Assembly (NCBI RefSeq): GCF_006335145.1 | Contig: NZ_VDMN01000006.1 | Location: forward strand, 124,001 to 188,000 | Direction of reading: 5' to 3' | DNA: 64,000 bases | DNA from: Aliirhizobium smilacinae | Lineage (GTDB): Bacteria; Pseudomonadota; Alphaproteobacteria; Rhizobiales; Rhizobiaceae | Part shown: piece after piece, positions 24,554 through 34,039 of the stretch | Layout of the letters: every line of letters starts with the position of its first letter | Numbering within the stretch: the first letter of the stretch is position 1 | Translations under genes and position numbers: made by a program | Notes under the pieces: generated by a model | Database searches by the model: none | What the model saw: the letters and a program-made list of their open reading frames with translations, nothing else | What the model was told of the DNA's origin: nothing

Positions 24554-26062
24554 ATGCTGCACCAGAAAATCGTCGAATCGCCGTTCAAGCTGAGATACGG
24601 CAACTTTATCGGCGGCGAGTGGAAAGAGCCGATCTCGGGCAAGTATTTCGACAACATCACGCCGGTCACCGGCGGCAAGATCTGCGAAATCCCCCGTTCG
24701 GACGAAAAGGATATCAACGCCGCGCTCGATGCTGCCCATGCGGCCAAGGACAAATGGGGGCGGACCGCACCGGCCGAACGCTCCAATATCCTGATGAAGA
24801 TCGCCCAGCGGATGGAGGACAAGCTGGAGGTTCTCGCCCAGGCCGAAACCTGGGACAACGGCAAGCCGATCCGCGAAACGATGGCGGCCGACATTCCTTT
24901 GGCCATCGACCATTTCCGCTATTTCGCCTCGTGCATTCGCGCCCAGGAAGGCTCGATCGGCGAGATCGACAATGACACCGTCGCCTATCATTTCCATGAA
25001 CCGCTCGGCGTCGTCGGGCAGATCATTCCGTGGAATTTCCCGATCCTGATGGCCGCCTGGAAGCTGGCACCGGCATTGGCCGCCGGCAATTGCGTGGTTA
25101 TCAAGCCGGCCGAGCAGACGCCCGCTTCGCTGCTGGTCTGGGCCGAGATCATCGGCGATCTTCTGCCTCCGGGCGTGCTGAACATCGTCAACGGCTTCGG
25201 GCTGGAAGCCGGCAAGCCGCTGGCGTCGAGCCCGCGCATCGCCAAGATCGCCTTTACCGGCGAAACCACGACCGGCCGGCTGATCATGCAATATGCAAGC
25301 CAGAACCTCATTCCGGTGACGCTGGAACTTGGCGGCAAGTCGCCGAACATCTTCTTTGCCGACGTGCTCAACGAAGACGACGACTTCTTCGACAAGGCGC
25401 TTGAAGGGTTTGCGATGTTCGCGCTCAACCAGGGCGAGGTCTGCACATGCCCGAGCCGTGCGTTGGTGCATGAGAGCATCTACGACCGGTTCATGGAACG
25501 GGCGGTCAAGCGTGTCGAGGCGATTGTGCAGGGCAATCCGCTCGACGCATCGACGATGATCGGTGCGCAGGCGTCCACGGAGCAGATGGAGAAGATCCTC
25601 TCCTATCTCGATATCGGCAAGCAGGAAGGCGCGGAAGTGCTGACCGGCGGTACGCGCAACGATCTCGGCGGTGAACTGGCCGACGGTTATTACATCAAGC
25701 CGACCATCTTTGCCGGCCATAACAAGATGCGGGTGTTCCAGGAGGAAATCTTCGGGCCGGTCGTGTCGGTTGCCAAGTTCAAGACCGATGCGGAAGCGCT
25801 CGAAATCGCCAATGACACGCTTTACGGCCTCGGCGCCGGTGTGTGGACGCGTGACGGCAACCGCGCCTATCGCTTCGGCCGGGAAATCCAGGCCGGTCGC
25901 GTGTGGACCAATTGCTACCATGCCTATCCGGCGCATGCGGCGTTTGGCGGCTACAAGCAGTCGGGCATTGGTCGCGAAACGCACAAGATGATGCTCGACC
26001 ATTACCAGCAGACCAAGAACATGCTGGTGAGCTACAGCCCGAAGAAGCTCGGCTTCTTCTGA
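24554..26062 (+). CDS. NAD-dependent aldehyde dehydrogenase (AcoD/ExaC/AldB type)
   Basis: 502-aa soluble enzyme oxidising short-chain aldehydes, probably acetaldehyde, to acids. Visible: substrate/cofactor loop PWNFPILMAAWKLAPALAAG, the glutamate motif LELGGKSPNIFF, and the catalytic Cys297 in NQGEVCTCPSRAL; the CTCPS variant is typical of the AcoD/AldB acetaldehyde group. C-terminal AFGGYKQSGIGRETHK is present. GGGAGG precedes the ATG at 24554. Regulated most likely by the adjacent GAF-Fis protein; a strong terminator follows. Confidence 0.95.
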   Translation: MLHQKIVESPFKLRYGNFIGGEWKEPISGKYFDNITPVTGGKICEIPRSDEKDINAALDAAHAAKDKWGRTAPAERSNILMKIAQRMEDKLEVLAQAETWDNGKPIRETMAADIPLAIDHFRYFASCIRAQEGSIGEIDNDTVAYHFHEPLGVVGQIIPWNFPILMAAWKLAPALAAGNCVVIKPAEQTPASLLVWAEIIGDLLPPGVLNIVNGFGLEAGKPLASSPRIAKIAFTGETTTGRLIMQYASQNLIPVTLELGGKSPNIFFADVLNEDDDFFDKALEGFAMFALNQGEVCTCPSRALVHESIYDRFMERAVKRVEAIVQGNPLDASTMIGAQASTEQMEKILSYLDIGKQEGAEVLTGGTRNDLGGELADGYYIKPTIFAGHNKMRVFQEEIFGPVVSVAKFKTDAEALEIANDTLYGLGAGVWTRDGNRAYRFGREIQAGRVWTNCYHAYPAHAAFGGYKQSGIGRETHKMMLDHYQQTKNMLVSYSPKKLGFF

Positions 26063-26075
26063 TATCAGATGCGGG

Positions 26076-26108
26076 CCGGGCAGGGGCAACGCTCCTGCCC
26101 GGTTTTTT
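26076..26108 (+). terminator. Intrinsic terminator after the aldehyde dehydrogenase
   Basis: CCGGGCAGG and its exact complement (9-bp arms, 9-nt loop) followed by six T residues: a textbook Rho-independent terminator 14 bp beyond the stop. Confidence 0.9.
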
Positions 26109-26188
26109 CGTCGGTCACGCCGCTGGCAATCGTCTTGAAAGGATTATGCGATAGAAAGTCAGTATTGCGGCAATCGAGATCTTGCGTG

Positions 26189-26518
26189 ATGTCGAATGAA
26201 AATGAGCCTCTCGTCGAAATGCTGTTCCGCAACGGGACTTTGACCGTCGTCGGGATCATCCTTTCATTCTCTCTCACGTTTCTCAGTCAGTGGGCCCAAA
26301 ATCCGGTGCCTTGGACATTGATCGACCTGCCGACCATGCTGTTTCTATCGGCCGGCATTATCACGCAGGGCAGTTCCCTGGTGGTCTTTTTGCGTCACGA
26401 TTCACTGCAGCGACGTGTCTATGACAAGGCCAGCAGGATGTTTCTCTATGGTCTGGCGATGACCGTATCGGGTGTGTTCCTCGCCATTCTGATCGACTTC
26501 ATCCAGCTCGTCGCCTGA
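26189..26518 (+). CDS. Small membrane protein of unknown function (109 aa)
   Basis: Not recognised. Three hydrophobic segments are evident (TLTVVGIILSFSLTFLSQWA, LIDLPTMLFLSAGIITQGSS and MFLYGLAMTVSGVFLAILID) joined by short polar loops, so a three-pass inner-membrane protein is likely. The start MSNENEPLVEML is chosen for its polar N-terminus; the ribosome site is weak and the frame is open upstream. It lies between the terminator of the aldehyde dehydrogenase and the DUF779 gene, 32 bp before the latter. Confidence 0.6.
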   Translation: MSNENEPLVEMLFRNGTLTVVGIILSFSLTFLSQWAQNPVPWTLIDLPTMLFLSAGIITQGSSLVVFLRHDSLQRRVYDKASRMFLYGLAMTVSGVFLAILIDFIQLVA

Positions 26519-26550
26519 GCTTAACAATTTACGTTCTTGGAGGAGCAGCC

Positions 26551-26934
26551 ATGGACACTACCGTCAACGGCGAACCGCGTGTCACCGCTACCGATGCGGC
26601 TTTGAACCTGATCGCGGAAATCAAACAGGACTATCCCGAGATCCTCTTCCACCAGTCCGGCGGCTGTTGCGACGGGTCTTCGCCGATGTGTTATCCGACG
26701 GATGATTTCATCGTCGGCGATCATGACGTGAAACTCGGCGAGATCGGTGGCGTGCCGGTCTATATCAGCGGCAGCCAGTTCGAGGTGTGGAAACATACGC
26801 AGCTGATCATCGACGTCGTGCCGGGCCGGGGCGGCATGTTCTCGCTGGACAACGGACGGGAAAAACGCTTCCTCACCCGCTCGCGCATTTTCGGTGGTGG
26901 AGAGGCGTGCGCCATTCCGCAGGTTAGCGGATAG
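26551..26934 (+). CDS. DUF779 family protein
   Basis: 127-aa protein of the DUF779 family, often found beside aldehyde dehydrogenases of the AcoD/ExaC type; the function is unknown. Conserved pattern visible: FHQSGGCCDGSSPMCYP with a vicinal Cys pair and a third Cys, then GGVPVYISGSQFEVWKHTQL, and GGMFSLDNGREKRFLTRSRI. The Cys/His-rich motif suggests metal or thiol chemistry (inference). TTGGAGGAG is upstream of the ATG. Here a terminator and a small membrane gene separate it from the dehydrogenase. Confidence 0.9.
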   Translation: MDTTVNGEPRVTATDAALNLIAEIKQDYPEILFHQSGGCCDGSSPMCYPTDDFIVGDHDVKLGEIGGVPVYISGSQFEVWKHTQLIIDVVPGRGGMFSLDNGREKRFLTRSRIFGGGEACAIPQVSG

Positions 26935-27013
26935 CAGTCTGATAGCTTTTGTCTATCGAGTCATCCGAACAGGCGGCTTGATGTGCTCTTGACGATCATC
27001 AATAGCATTCGTC

Positions 27014-29308
27014 ATGACTGTATCATTTATCGGCAAGAAGTCCTCTGCCGCAGGTGGCTGGGGAGCATTGAAGAGCTGCGGAAAGCGGCTTCTCGAAAGC
27101 GGATCGCCGCTTACCGGCGCCCGTACCATGTTGAAGGCGAACCAGTCGGACGGTTTCGATTGTCCAGGCTGCGCCTGGGGTGACCCCGAGCATGGCTCCT
27201 CCTTCGAATTCTGCGAAAACGGTGTAAAGGCCGTCTCCTGGGAAGCGACGGAAAAACGCGCCACTCCAGCCTTTTTTGCCGGCAATACGGTATCCGAACT
27301 GCGCAAGCTCAGCGATTACAAGCTGGAGCTGAATGGCCGCCTGACCCATCCGATGCGTTATGACAGGGCAAGTGATCGTTACCTGCCCGTTGCCTGGGAA
27401 GACGCCTTTGCCGAAATCGGCAGCATGCTCAAAAACCTCGATAGTCCCGATCGGGCGGAGTTCTACACATCCGGCAGGGCCAGCAACGAGGCGGCTTATC
27501 TCTACCAGCTGTTTGTCCGTGTCTACGGCACCAACAATTTTCCCGATTGCTCGAACATGTGCCACGAGGCGAGTGGCGTTGCGCTGAAACAAGCGATCGG
27601 CGTCGGCAAGGGCACGGTGCTGCTGGAAGATTTCGAAAAGGCGGATGCGATTTTCGTCATCGGCCAGAACCCCGGCACCAACCATCCGCGCATGCTGGGC
27701 GATCTTCGCCGGGCAGCGATCCGCGGTGCCGATGTGGTCGTGTTCAACCCAGTCCGTGAAAAGGGTCTCGAGCGGTTTTCCGATCCGCAGGACAAGATCG
27801 AGATGTTGCGCGGCAGCTCCACAGAGATTGCCAGCCAGTATTACCAGCCGCGTCTCGGCGGCGACATGGCGGCTGTGCGCGGCATGGCGAAGGCGGTGTT
27901 TGCGGCGGAGGATGCAGCGGTCGCCGCGGGCAAAGCCGCTGTTCTCGATCATGATTTCCTCAAAGAGCATTGCGCCGGTCTTGCCGATTATCGCGCCGCC
28001 GTCGATCGAACGGGTTGGGCTGAGATCGAGGACCAGTCGGGCCTGAGCCGCGAAGAGATCGAGCGGGCGGCTGATGTCTATATGCGTGCCGATCGGGCGA
28101 TCTGTACATGGGCGATGGGTGTCACCCAGCATCTGCATTCCGTCGCGACGATCCGCGAGATTACCAATTTCATGCTGTTGCGCGGCAATATCGGCAGGCC
28201 CGGTGCCGGCCTTTGCCCGGTGCGTGGCCATTCCAACGTGCAGGGAGACCGCACGGTCGGCATTAACGAAAGACCGCCCGCCGCTTTCCTCGATGCACTG
28301 GAAAAACATTTCGGCTTTTCCGCGCCACGCACGGATGGGCATAATGTGATCGCGGCAATCGGCGCTATGCTGGATGGTTCGGCGCAGGCCTTTATCGGGC
28401 TCGGCGGCAATTTCGCCCGCGCCACGCCCGATAGCGCCCTGGTCGAAAAGGCGCTTGGCCGGATGAAGCTAACCGTCAATATCGCGACGAAGCCCAACCA
28501 TTCGCATCTGATGCCGGGCGAAGTCTCCTATATCCTGCCATGCCTCGGGCGAACCGAGATGGATCTCAATTCGGCAGGCAATTCGCAACTCGTGAGCGTC
28601 GAGGATTCGATGAGCATGGTGCATGGTTCCGCCGGTATCAACCGCCCGGCCTCACCGCATCTTTTCTCCGAAGTCGCGATCCTTGCCGGTATCGCCGAGG
28701 CGACGGTGGGTTCGGGTATTGTCGACTGGGCGGCGCTTGCTGACGATTACGACCGCATTCGCGATCACATCGAGGCGACGATCCCGGGGTTCGAGGATTA
28801 TAACACCCGCTTGCGCAAGCCGCGGGGCTTCCTTCTGCGCAATACCGCCGCTCATCGCGAATGGAACACTCCGGCGGGCAAGGCATCGTTCTCGGCGACG
28901 CCGCTACCGGAAGAGACCGTGCATCAGCGCGCCCGCAAGGGTGGTGGTCGTTTCGCGCTGCAAACCTTCCGTTCGCACGATCAGTACAATACCACGGTCT
29001 ATGGTCTCGATGACCGTTATCGCGGTGTCTATGGCGAACGGCAGGTGATCTTCATCCATCCCGAAGACCTGCAGGCGATCGGCGCTGCGGCCGGTGACCG
29101 GACAGACGTCGTCGGCGACTATGACGACGGAATTTCACGGGTCGCGCCGGATTTCCGTTTTGTGCCCTACGATATCCCGCGCGGCAGCATCGCCGGTTAT
29201 TATCCCGAGCTCAACGTTCTCGTACCGCTCAGCAGTGCGGGCGATGAAAGCGATACGCCGACATCGAAGTCGATCATGGTATCGTTCCGCAAAAGCGAGG
29301 CGGCTTGA
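27014..29308 (+). CDS. FdhF/YdeP-family molybdopterin oxidoreductase
   Basis: 764-aa cytoplasmic molybdopterin enzyme related to formate dehydrogenase alpha subunits and E. coli YdeP. The N-terminus reads SAAGGWGALKSCGKRLL, then DGFDCPGCAWGDPEHG, the reduced Cys motif of YdeP proteins in place of the full Fe-S cluster site. Molybdopterin domains follow (TSGRASNEAAYLYQLFVRVY, CSNMCHEASG, GLGGNFARATPD) and a C-terminal MopB-type domain (NTTVYGLDDRYRGVYGERQV). Substrate is unknown; E. coli YdeP is linked to acid resistance. No clear Shine-Dalgarno precedes the ATG, but the conserved AAGGWG block supports this start. It overlaps the following small gene. Confidence 0.9.
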   Translation: MTVSFIGKKSSAAGGWGALKSCGKRLLESGSPLTGARTMLKANQSDGFDCPGCAWGDPEHGSSFEFCENGVKAVSWEATEKRATPAFFAGNTVSELRKLSDYKLELNGRLTHPMRYDRASDRYLPVAWEDAFAEIGSMLKNLDSPDRAEFYTSGRASNEAAYLYQLFVRVYGTNNFPDCSNMCHEASGVALKQAIGVGKGTVLLEDFEKADAIFVIGQNPGTNHPRMLGDLRRAAIRGADVVVFNPVREKGLERFSDPQDKIEMLRGSSTEIASQYYQPRLGGDMAAVRGMAKAVFAAEDAAVAAGKAAVLDHDFLKEHCAGLADYRAAVDRTGWAEIEDQSGLSREEIERAADVYMRADRAICTWAMGVTQHLHSVATIREITNFMLLRGNIGRPGAGLCPVRGHSNVQGDRTVGINERPPAAFLDALEKHFGFSAPRTDGHNVIAAIGAMLDGSAQAFIGLGGNFARATPDSALVEKALGRMKLTVNIATKPNHSHLMPGEVSYILPCLGRTEMDLNSAGNSQLVSVEDSMSMVHGSAGINRPASPHLFSEVAILAGIAEATVGSGIVDWAALADDYDRIRDHIEATIPGFEDYNTRLRKPRGFLLRNTAAHREWNTPAGKASFSATPLPEETVHQRARKGGGRFALQTFRSHDQYNTTVYGLDDRYRGVYGERQVIFIHPEDLQAIGAAAGDRTDVVGDYDDGISRVAPDFRFVPYDIPRGSIAGYYPELNVLVPLSSAGDESDTPTSKSIMVSFRKSEAA

Positions 29309-29604
29309 ACGCAAACGAGGATGATGCCGAGCAGTTTCTGTCGCTTGTCGCCGGAATGCAGGCGAAGGATGCCCGGCTGACGCCGCTTCAGGCGGCGCTG
29401 ATCGTTGCGGCAGAACGCGGCATCGCACGCGATAGCCGCACGTTTGCCCGGGTCGTCGGCGTTGCCCATGCGCTTGCTTTGAGAGAAGTCAACGCGCTGG
29501 TGAAGATGGGCGGTTCGCTCCGTGTCACCAAACGGGAAGCGCGGACCTTGAGGACGCATTATGTCCTGCAAGATGGGACGGCAGGAGACGAGGCTGCTCT
29601 TTAG
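29305..29604 (+). CDS. Small protein translationally coupled to the YdeP-like oxidoreductase
   Basis: 99-aa protein starting at a TTG whose bases overlap the preceding stop codon, a sign of coupled translation. It is mostly helical and charged; EQFLSLVAGMQAKDARLTPL is followed by a winged-helix-like stretch (LIVAAERGIARDSRTFARVV, ALREVNALVKMGGSLRVTKR). I recall similar small genes following YdeP-type oxidoreductases in rhizobia, sometimes called a formate dehydrogenase subunit, but no catalytic motif is visible. It could be an assembly factor or a DNA-binding partner. Confidence 0.65.
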   Translation: MNANEDDAEQFLSLVAGMQAKDARLTPLQAALIVAAERGIARDSRTFARVVGVAHALALREVNALVKMGGSLRVTKREARTLRTHYVLQDGTAGDEAAL

Positions 29605-29990
29605 TGGCCATCCGGCTGTGACGCGAGTTGAAATGGTTCCAAAAAAATCTATTAAAATCAATTAATTGACCATCGTTCAAAATTCTCGAACGGATTATGT
29701 ACGGAATAGTACATACATTTTCTTGCAATTTTGTCGCAGGCGGCGTTATACCGCAGGTGCGGGCATGGATGCCTGTCGCTGGCGCGCGGGGAGGGCGTGG
29801 CAAGCGAGTTCTCGAAGTCCTCGAACGGGACGCCTCCGACTAGCCGATTGCATTACATTCGGCCCGCCGCGCGCGTTTCTTCGACAGAAGCACGGTAAGC
29901 ACATTTGATCCTGTTCCCCGCTCCTGACGGCACTGCTGTGTGCTTGGACTGTCGACACTGTCGAACCCACAACTGGAGCTAGAGACACCC
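29605..29990 (+). promoter_or_regulatory. AT-rich leader with two dyads upstream of gcd
   Basis: No gene is seen. The first 100 bp are unusually AT-rich for this replicon. Two inverted repeats lie close together: CGTTC-N9-GAACG (29674-29692) and TATGTAC-N6-GTACATA (29696-29715, perfect). They look like regulator sites for gcd or remnants of transferred DNA; the rest is GC-rich and featureless. Confidence 0.45.
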
Positions 29991-32420
29991 ATGGAAACCT
30001 CTCGAGGCGCCTTGTCCGCGATAGCCAAGATCTGGCTTTTCGTGCTTGGTGCCGTCCTCGCCCTCGCGGGCTTGTTCTTCGCCATAGCCGGCGGCAAACT
30101 CGTTTCTCTCGGCGGAAGCTGGTATTTTGTGCTGGCCGGCATCGCCATCGCCATTGCCGGCGTTCTGACCATCCTGCGCAAGCCTTCCGGCGCGCTTCTT
30201 TTCGGCCTTGTGACCATCGCTACAGTCCTGTGGTCGCTTTGGGATGCGGGCCTTGATTTCTGGCCGCTGATTTCGCGCCTGCTGGCTTTCGGTGTCGGTG
30301 CCACGGTCATCGCGCTCAGCTTCCCGCTGCTGCGCAAGGCCGCCGGCCGCACGCCGGCCTACCTGCCGTCCTTCGTGGTCGCCGCCGTTCTCGCGGTCGC
30401 ATCGGCTGCCGGTTTCGCCGGCATGTTCGTGCCGCACCCGACGGTCGCCTTTTCCGGCACGCCTGCTGCACTGACGCCGGTCGATCCGGCCAAGGAGCAG
30501 AAGAACTGGGAAGCCTACGGCAATACCAATGGCGGCTCGCGTTTCGCAGCCCTCGACCAGATCACCCGCGACAACGTCAAGGACCTGACGGTTGCCTGGA
30601 CATATCATACCGGTGACACCCCGATCAGCCCCGGCGGCGGCGGTGCCGAAGACCAGCTGACGCCTCTGCAGGTCGGCGAGCGGGTGTTCCTGTGCACGCC
30701 GCATAACAACGTCATCGCGATCGACGCAGATACCGGCAAGGAAATCTGGAAGAACGAGATCAACGCCAAGTCGTCCGTCTGGATGCGCTGCCGCGGTCTC
30801 GCCTATTTCGACGCCGCCGCACCGCTCGCGCAGCCGACAATCGACGGTTCGACGCCCGTGACCCCGGTAACGGTTGCCGAAGGTGCGCTGTGCCAGCGTC
30901 GCATCATCATGAACACGATCACCGCCGAGCTGATTGCGCTGGATGCCGATACCGGCGCATTCTGCACGGATTTCGGCGTCAATGGCCGCGTCGACCTGAA
31001 GGTCGGCCTCGGCGTCGCCGCCGATCCGCAATACGTGCTCACGGCAGCCCCGACGGTGGCTGGCACGACGATCATCATCGGCGGCCGTATCGCCGACAAC
31101 GTCCAGGTGGATATGCCGGGCGGCGTCATGCGCGGCTTCGACGTGGTTACCGGCCAGCTGCGCTGGGCCTTCGACCCGGGCAACCCGACGGTCAACACCG
31201 CACCGCCGGAAGGCAAGACCTATACACGTTCGACACCGAACGTCTGGGCCGGCACCTCCTATGATGCGGCATCGAACACCGTGTTCCTGCCGGTCGGCAG
31301 CCCCTCGGTCGACCTTTATGGTGCGACCCGCACCGAACTCGACCACAAATACGGCGCGTCCATGCTGGCGCTCGATGCCACCACCGGCCGTGAAAAGTGG
31401 GTCTACCAGACGGTCCACAACGACCTCTGGGACTTCGATGTGCCGATGCAGCCCTCCTTCGTCGATTTCAAGAAGAAGGATGGGACAACGGTTCCTGCTC
31501 TGACCTTCGGCACCAAGGCCGGCCAGATCTGGGTTCTCGACCGTGCCACCGGCCAGCCGCTGACGGACGTCGCCGAAGTTCCGGTCGTTCCGGGCAAGAT
31601 CCCCAACGAGCCCTATTCCCCGACGCAGAAGCTGTCGGTCGGCATGCCGCAGATCGGCGCCCAGACGCTGACCGAAAGCGACATGTGGGGTGCGACCCCG
31701 TTCGACCAGCTGTTGTGCCGCATCGCCTTCAAGGGCATGCGTTATGACGGCGTCTATACGGTTCCGGGTACGGATCTGGCGCTCAACTTCCCGGGTTCGC
31801 TGGGCGGCATGAACTGGGGCGGCCTCTCCACCGATCCGACGACGAATACCATTTTCGTCAACGACATGCGCCTCGGCCTGTGGATCCAGATGAAGGAAGC
31901 CGCACCGACCACCGCCGTCGCAAGCGGTTCGGAAGCCACCAACACCGTCATGGGCCTCGTGCCGATGAAGGGCACGCCCTATGCGGTCGATAAGAACCGT
32001 TTCCTGTCGGCGCTTGGCATTCCCTGCCAGGAACCACCTTACGGTTCTCTGACGGCAATCGACATGGATAGCCAGAAGATCAAGTGGCAGGTTCCGCTCG
32101 GCACCGTTCAGGATACCGGTCCGTTCGGCATCAAGATGGGTCTTCCGATCCCCATCGGCATGCCGACCATCGGCGGTTCGCTTGCCACCCAGGGCGGCCT
32201 GGTCTTCTTCGCAGCCACCCAGGATTATTATCTGCGCGCCTTCGATAGCGCGACGGGCAAAGAAATCTGGAAGGCTCGTATGCCGGTTGGCAGCCAGGGC
32301 ACGCCGATGACCTACAAGTCGCCGAAGACCGGCAAGCAGTATGTCGTCATCTCGGCCGGTGGTGCTCGCCAGTCGCCCGATCGCGGCGACTACGTGATCG
32401 CCTACGCTCTGCCGGACTGA
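29991..32420 (+). CDS. gcd: Membrane-bound PQQ-dependent glucose dehydrogenase
   Basis: 809-aa quinoprotein that oxidises glucose to gluconolactone in the periplasm and feeds electrons to ubiquinone. Five N-terminal hydrophobic helices (about residues 10-140, e.g. IWLFVLGAVLALAGLFFAIA) anchor a PQQ beta-propeller with repeated tryptophan-docking blocks (WAYHTGD-like VAWTYHTGDTPIS, ALDADTGAFCTDFG, GAEDQLTPLQVGERVFLCTP). C-terminal TGKEIWKARMPVGSQGTPMT is typical of Gcd. The start METSRGALSA with GGAG about 15 nt upstream is preferred to an earlier in-frame start. PQQ synthesis genes are not in the window. Gluconate production can drive phosphate solubilisation. Confidence 0.95.
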   Translation: METSRGALSAIAKIWLFVLGAVLALAGLFFAIAGGKLVSLGGSWYFVLAGIAIAIAGVLTILRKPSGALLFGLVTIATVLWSLWDAGLDFWPLISRLLAFGVGATVIALSFPLLRKAAGRTPAYLPSFVVAAVLAVASAAGFAGMFVPHPTVAFSGTPAALTPVDPAKEQKNWEAYGNTNGGSRFAALDQITRDNVKDLTVAWTYHTGDTPISPGGGGAEDQLTPLQVGERVFLCTPHNNVIAIDADTGKEIWKNEINAKSSVWMRCRGLAYFDAAAPLAQPTIDGSTPVTPVTVAEGALCQRRIIMNTITAELIALDADTGAFCTDFGVNGRVDLKVGLGVAADPQYVLTAAPTVAGTTIIIGGRIADNVQVDMPGGVMRGFDVVTGQLRWAFDPGNPTVNTAPPEGKTYTRSTPNVWAGTSYDAASNTVFLPVGSPSVDLYGATRTELDHKYGASMLALDATTGREKWVYQTVHNDLWDFDVPMQPSFVDFKKKDGTTVPALTFGTKAGQIWVLDRATGQPLTDVAEVPVVPGKIPNEPYSPTQKLSVGMPQIGAQTLTESDMWGATPFDQLLCRIAFKGMRYDGVYTVPGTDLALNFPGSLGGMNWGGLSTDPTTNTIFVNDMRLGLWIQMKEAAPTTAVASGSEATNTVMGLVPMKGTPYAVDKNRFLSALGIPCQEPPYGSLTAIDMDSQKIKWQVPLGTVQDTGPFGIKMGLPIPIGMPTIGGSLATQGGLVFFAATQDYYLRAFDSATGKEIWKARMPVGSQGTPMTYKSPKTGKQYVVISAGGARQSPDRGDYVIAYALPD

Positions 32421-32444
32421 GCGATATAATCTCTGACGAAATCG

Positions 32445-32475
32445 GGCCGCGGCATGGATCATGCCGCGGCCTTTT
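32445..32475 (+). terminator. Intrinsic terminator of gcd
   Basis: GGCCGCGGCAT and its exact complement (11-bp arms, 5-nt loop) are followed by TTTT. Confidence 0.88.
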
Positions 32476-32613
32476 CCGTTCGTAAGCTTCAGGCTTTGCC
32501 ACAGCTCAGTCGGGCTGGGGGCTTTACAGCGGCTCAATCACGACTAGGTTGGTAGCGAAATCGGGCGCCATGGGGTGGCGACCGGCTTACCGAAATTAAG
32601 CAGGAGTTGACCC

Positions 32614-34005
32614 TTGACCTATGACGTCGCTGTAGTCGGTTCCGGTTTTTCTGCCATCGCCCTGACGATCAATCTCCTACGCCAGCTCGGCCCGGAGCGG
32701 TCGATCGCCATCATCGGCGACGATCCCGGCTTCGGTCGCGGTACGGCCTATCGCAGCGAGTTCTATCTTCACAGGCTGAACGTGCCGGCGGCACGGATGA
32801 GCGCCTTTCCGGACCAGCCCGACGACTTTCTCAACTGGCTGAAGGAAAAAGGGCGCAAGCCGATCGGTGATTATTTTGCTGCGCGCGGAGACTATGGGCT
32901 CTACCTGCGCGACCGGCTTGCTTCGCTGATCCGAAAGCGCGACGACCGGGTAGCTGTGGATTTCATCAAGGCCAAGGCGACGGCCTGTATGATGCCCGGC
33001 GAGGCGGATGTCGAATTCCATCTCGACAACGACACGGTGTTGCGCGCCAAACATGTCGCGCTCTGCCTCGGCGTCGGCAATGCGGAAATGCCGATCGCAT
33101 CCGATCTCGTCCCGCAGAAGATGCAGCATCGTATCATCCAGAACCCATGGAGGCTCGGCTGGCTCTCGTCGATCAAGCCGGATGATGACATCTGCATCCT
33201 CGGCTCCGGTTTGACGATGATCGATCAGGTCCTGTCGCTGCGCTCTCACGGGCATCGCGGCAAGATCCATGTCATCTCGCGGCGCGGGCTGATCCCGCAC
33301 GCTCATGCCACGATCAAGCCGGAGCCGGTTGAACCTCGTCTGCCTGCGGAAAGCCGCGAGATCAGCGAGATCCTTGCCGGTTTCCGCTCCCAGGTGCGCG
33401 AAGGCGCGGACTGGCGCGGGCTGATGGATGGGTTGCGACACCGCACGCAATATCTCTGGCAGGAACTCAACGACGCGCAGCGGTCGCGCTTCATGCGGCA
33501 TGCGCTTGCCTGGTGGAACATCCACCGCCATCGGCTGGCGCCGCCGGTCTGGTCGCGTTTCAGGCCGCTGATTGAGGACGGTACGGTCACTGTTCATGCG
33601 GGTTTCATCCGCGAGATCAGGGAGGCCGACGGCCGGATCGGCATCCGGTTCCGCAAACGCGGTACACCCGAGACGCACGAGATCGCCGTCGACTGGATCG
33701 TCAACTGCACCGGCATGGAGCGCGCCGGCATTGCCCATTCGCCGCTTTTGCAGCAGATGTGCGAGACATCCGTGATCGGCATGGACAGGCTGGGTCTCGG
33801 CGTCAGCGTCGATGCCCGGTCACGCATCTGCTGCCCGGATGGAACGGTGCGGCAGAGGCTTTACGCCGTTGGTGCCCTGACCGCCGGCCAGTTCTGGGAA
33901 ATCACCGCCGTGCCGGATATTCGCAACCAGGCGAAACAGGTGGCGGAAGAGATTGCGGGTGAACTGACGGGCGGTGCCGAGTTAGGGCATCGACAGAGCG
34001 CTTAA
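32614..34005 (+). CDS. FAD/NAD(P)-binding protein (HI0933/NAD_binding_9-like)
   Basis: 463-aa flavoprotein. N-terminal dinucleotide fold MTYDVAVVGSGFSAIALTIN, then GRGTAYRSEFYLHRLNVPAA (the NAD_binding_9 signature), a second Rossmann motif DICILGSGLTMIDQVLSLRS and C-terminal INCTG-type stretch (DWIVNCTGMER) leading to a closing FAD contact GALTAGQFWEITAVPDIRNQ. TTG start with CAGGAG 7 nt upstream. Members are often annotated as FAD/NAD(P)-binding or hydroxyacylglutathione-related oxidoreductases; the substrate is not known. It stands alone between gcd and an insertion sequence. Confidence 0.82.
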   Translation: MTYDVAVVGSGFSAIALTINLLRQLGPERSIAIIGDDPGFGRGTAYRSEFYLHRLNVPAARMSAFPDQPDDFLNWLKEKGRKPIGDYFAARGDYGLYLRDRLASLIRKRDDRVAVDFIKAKATACMMPGEADVEFHLDNDTVLRAKHVALCLGVGNAEMPIASDLVPQKMQHRIIQNPWRLGWLSSIKPDDDICILGSGLTMIDQVLSLRSHGHRGKIHVISRRGLIPHAHATIKPEPVEPRLPAESREISEILAGFRSQVREGADWRGLMDGLRHRTQYLWQELNDAQRSRFMRHALAWWNIHRHRLAPPVWSRFRPLIEDGTVTVHAGFIREIREADGRIGIRFRKRGTPETHEIAVDWIVNCTGMERAGIAHSPLLQQMCETSVIGMDRLGLGVSVDARSRICCPDGTVRQRLYAVGALTAGQFWEITAVPDIRNQAKQVAEEIAGELTGGAELGHRQSA

Positions 34006-34039
34006 GGGTGTTTGGCGGGCACGCATCTCTCAACCCTCA

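Noticed and set aside
26989..27002. FNR-like sequence TTGACGATCATCAA before the YdeP-like gene
   Set aside because: Nine of ten fixed bases match, but it ends only 12 bp before the conserved start codon, too close to activate a promoter for that start. Kept out as a regulatory feature.
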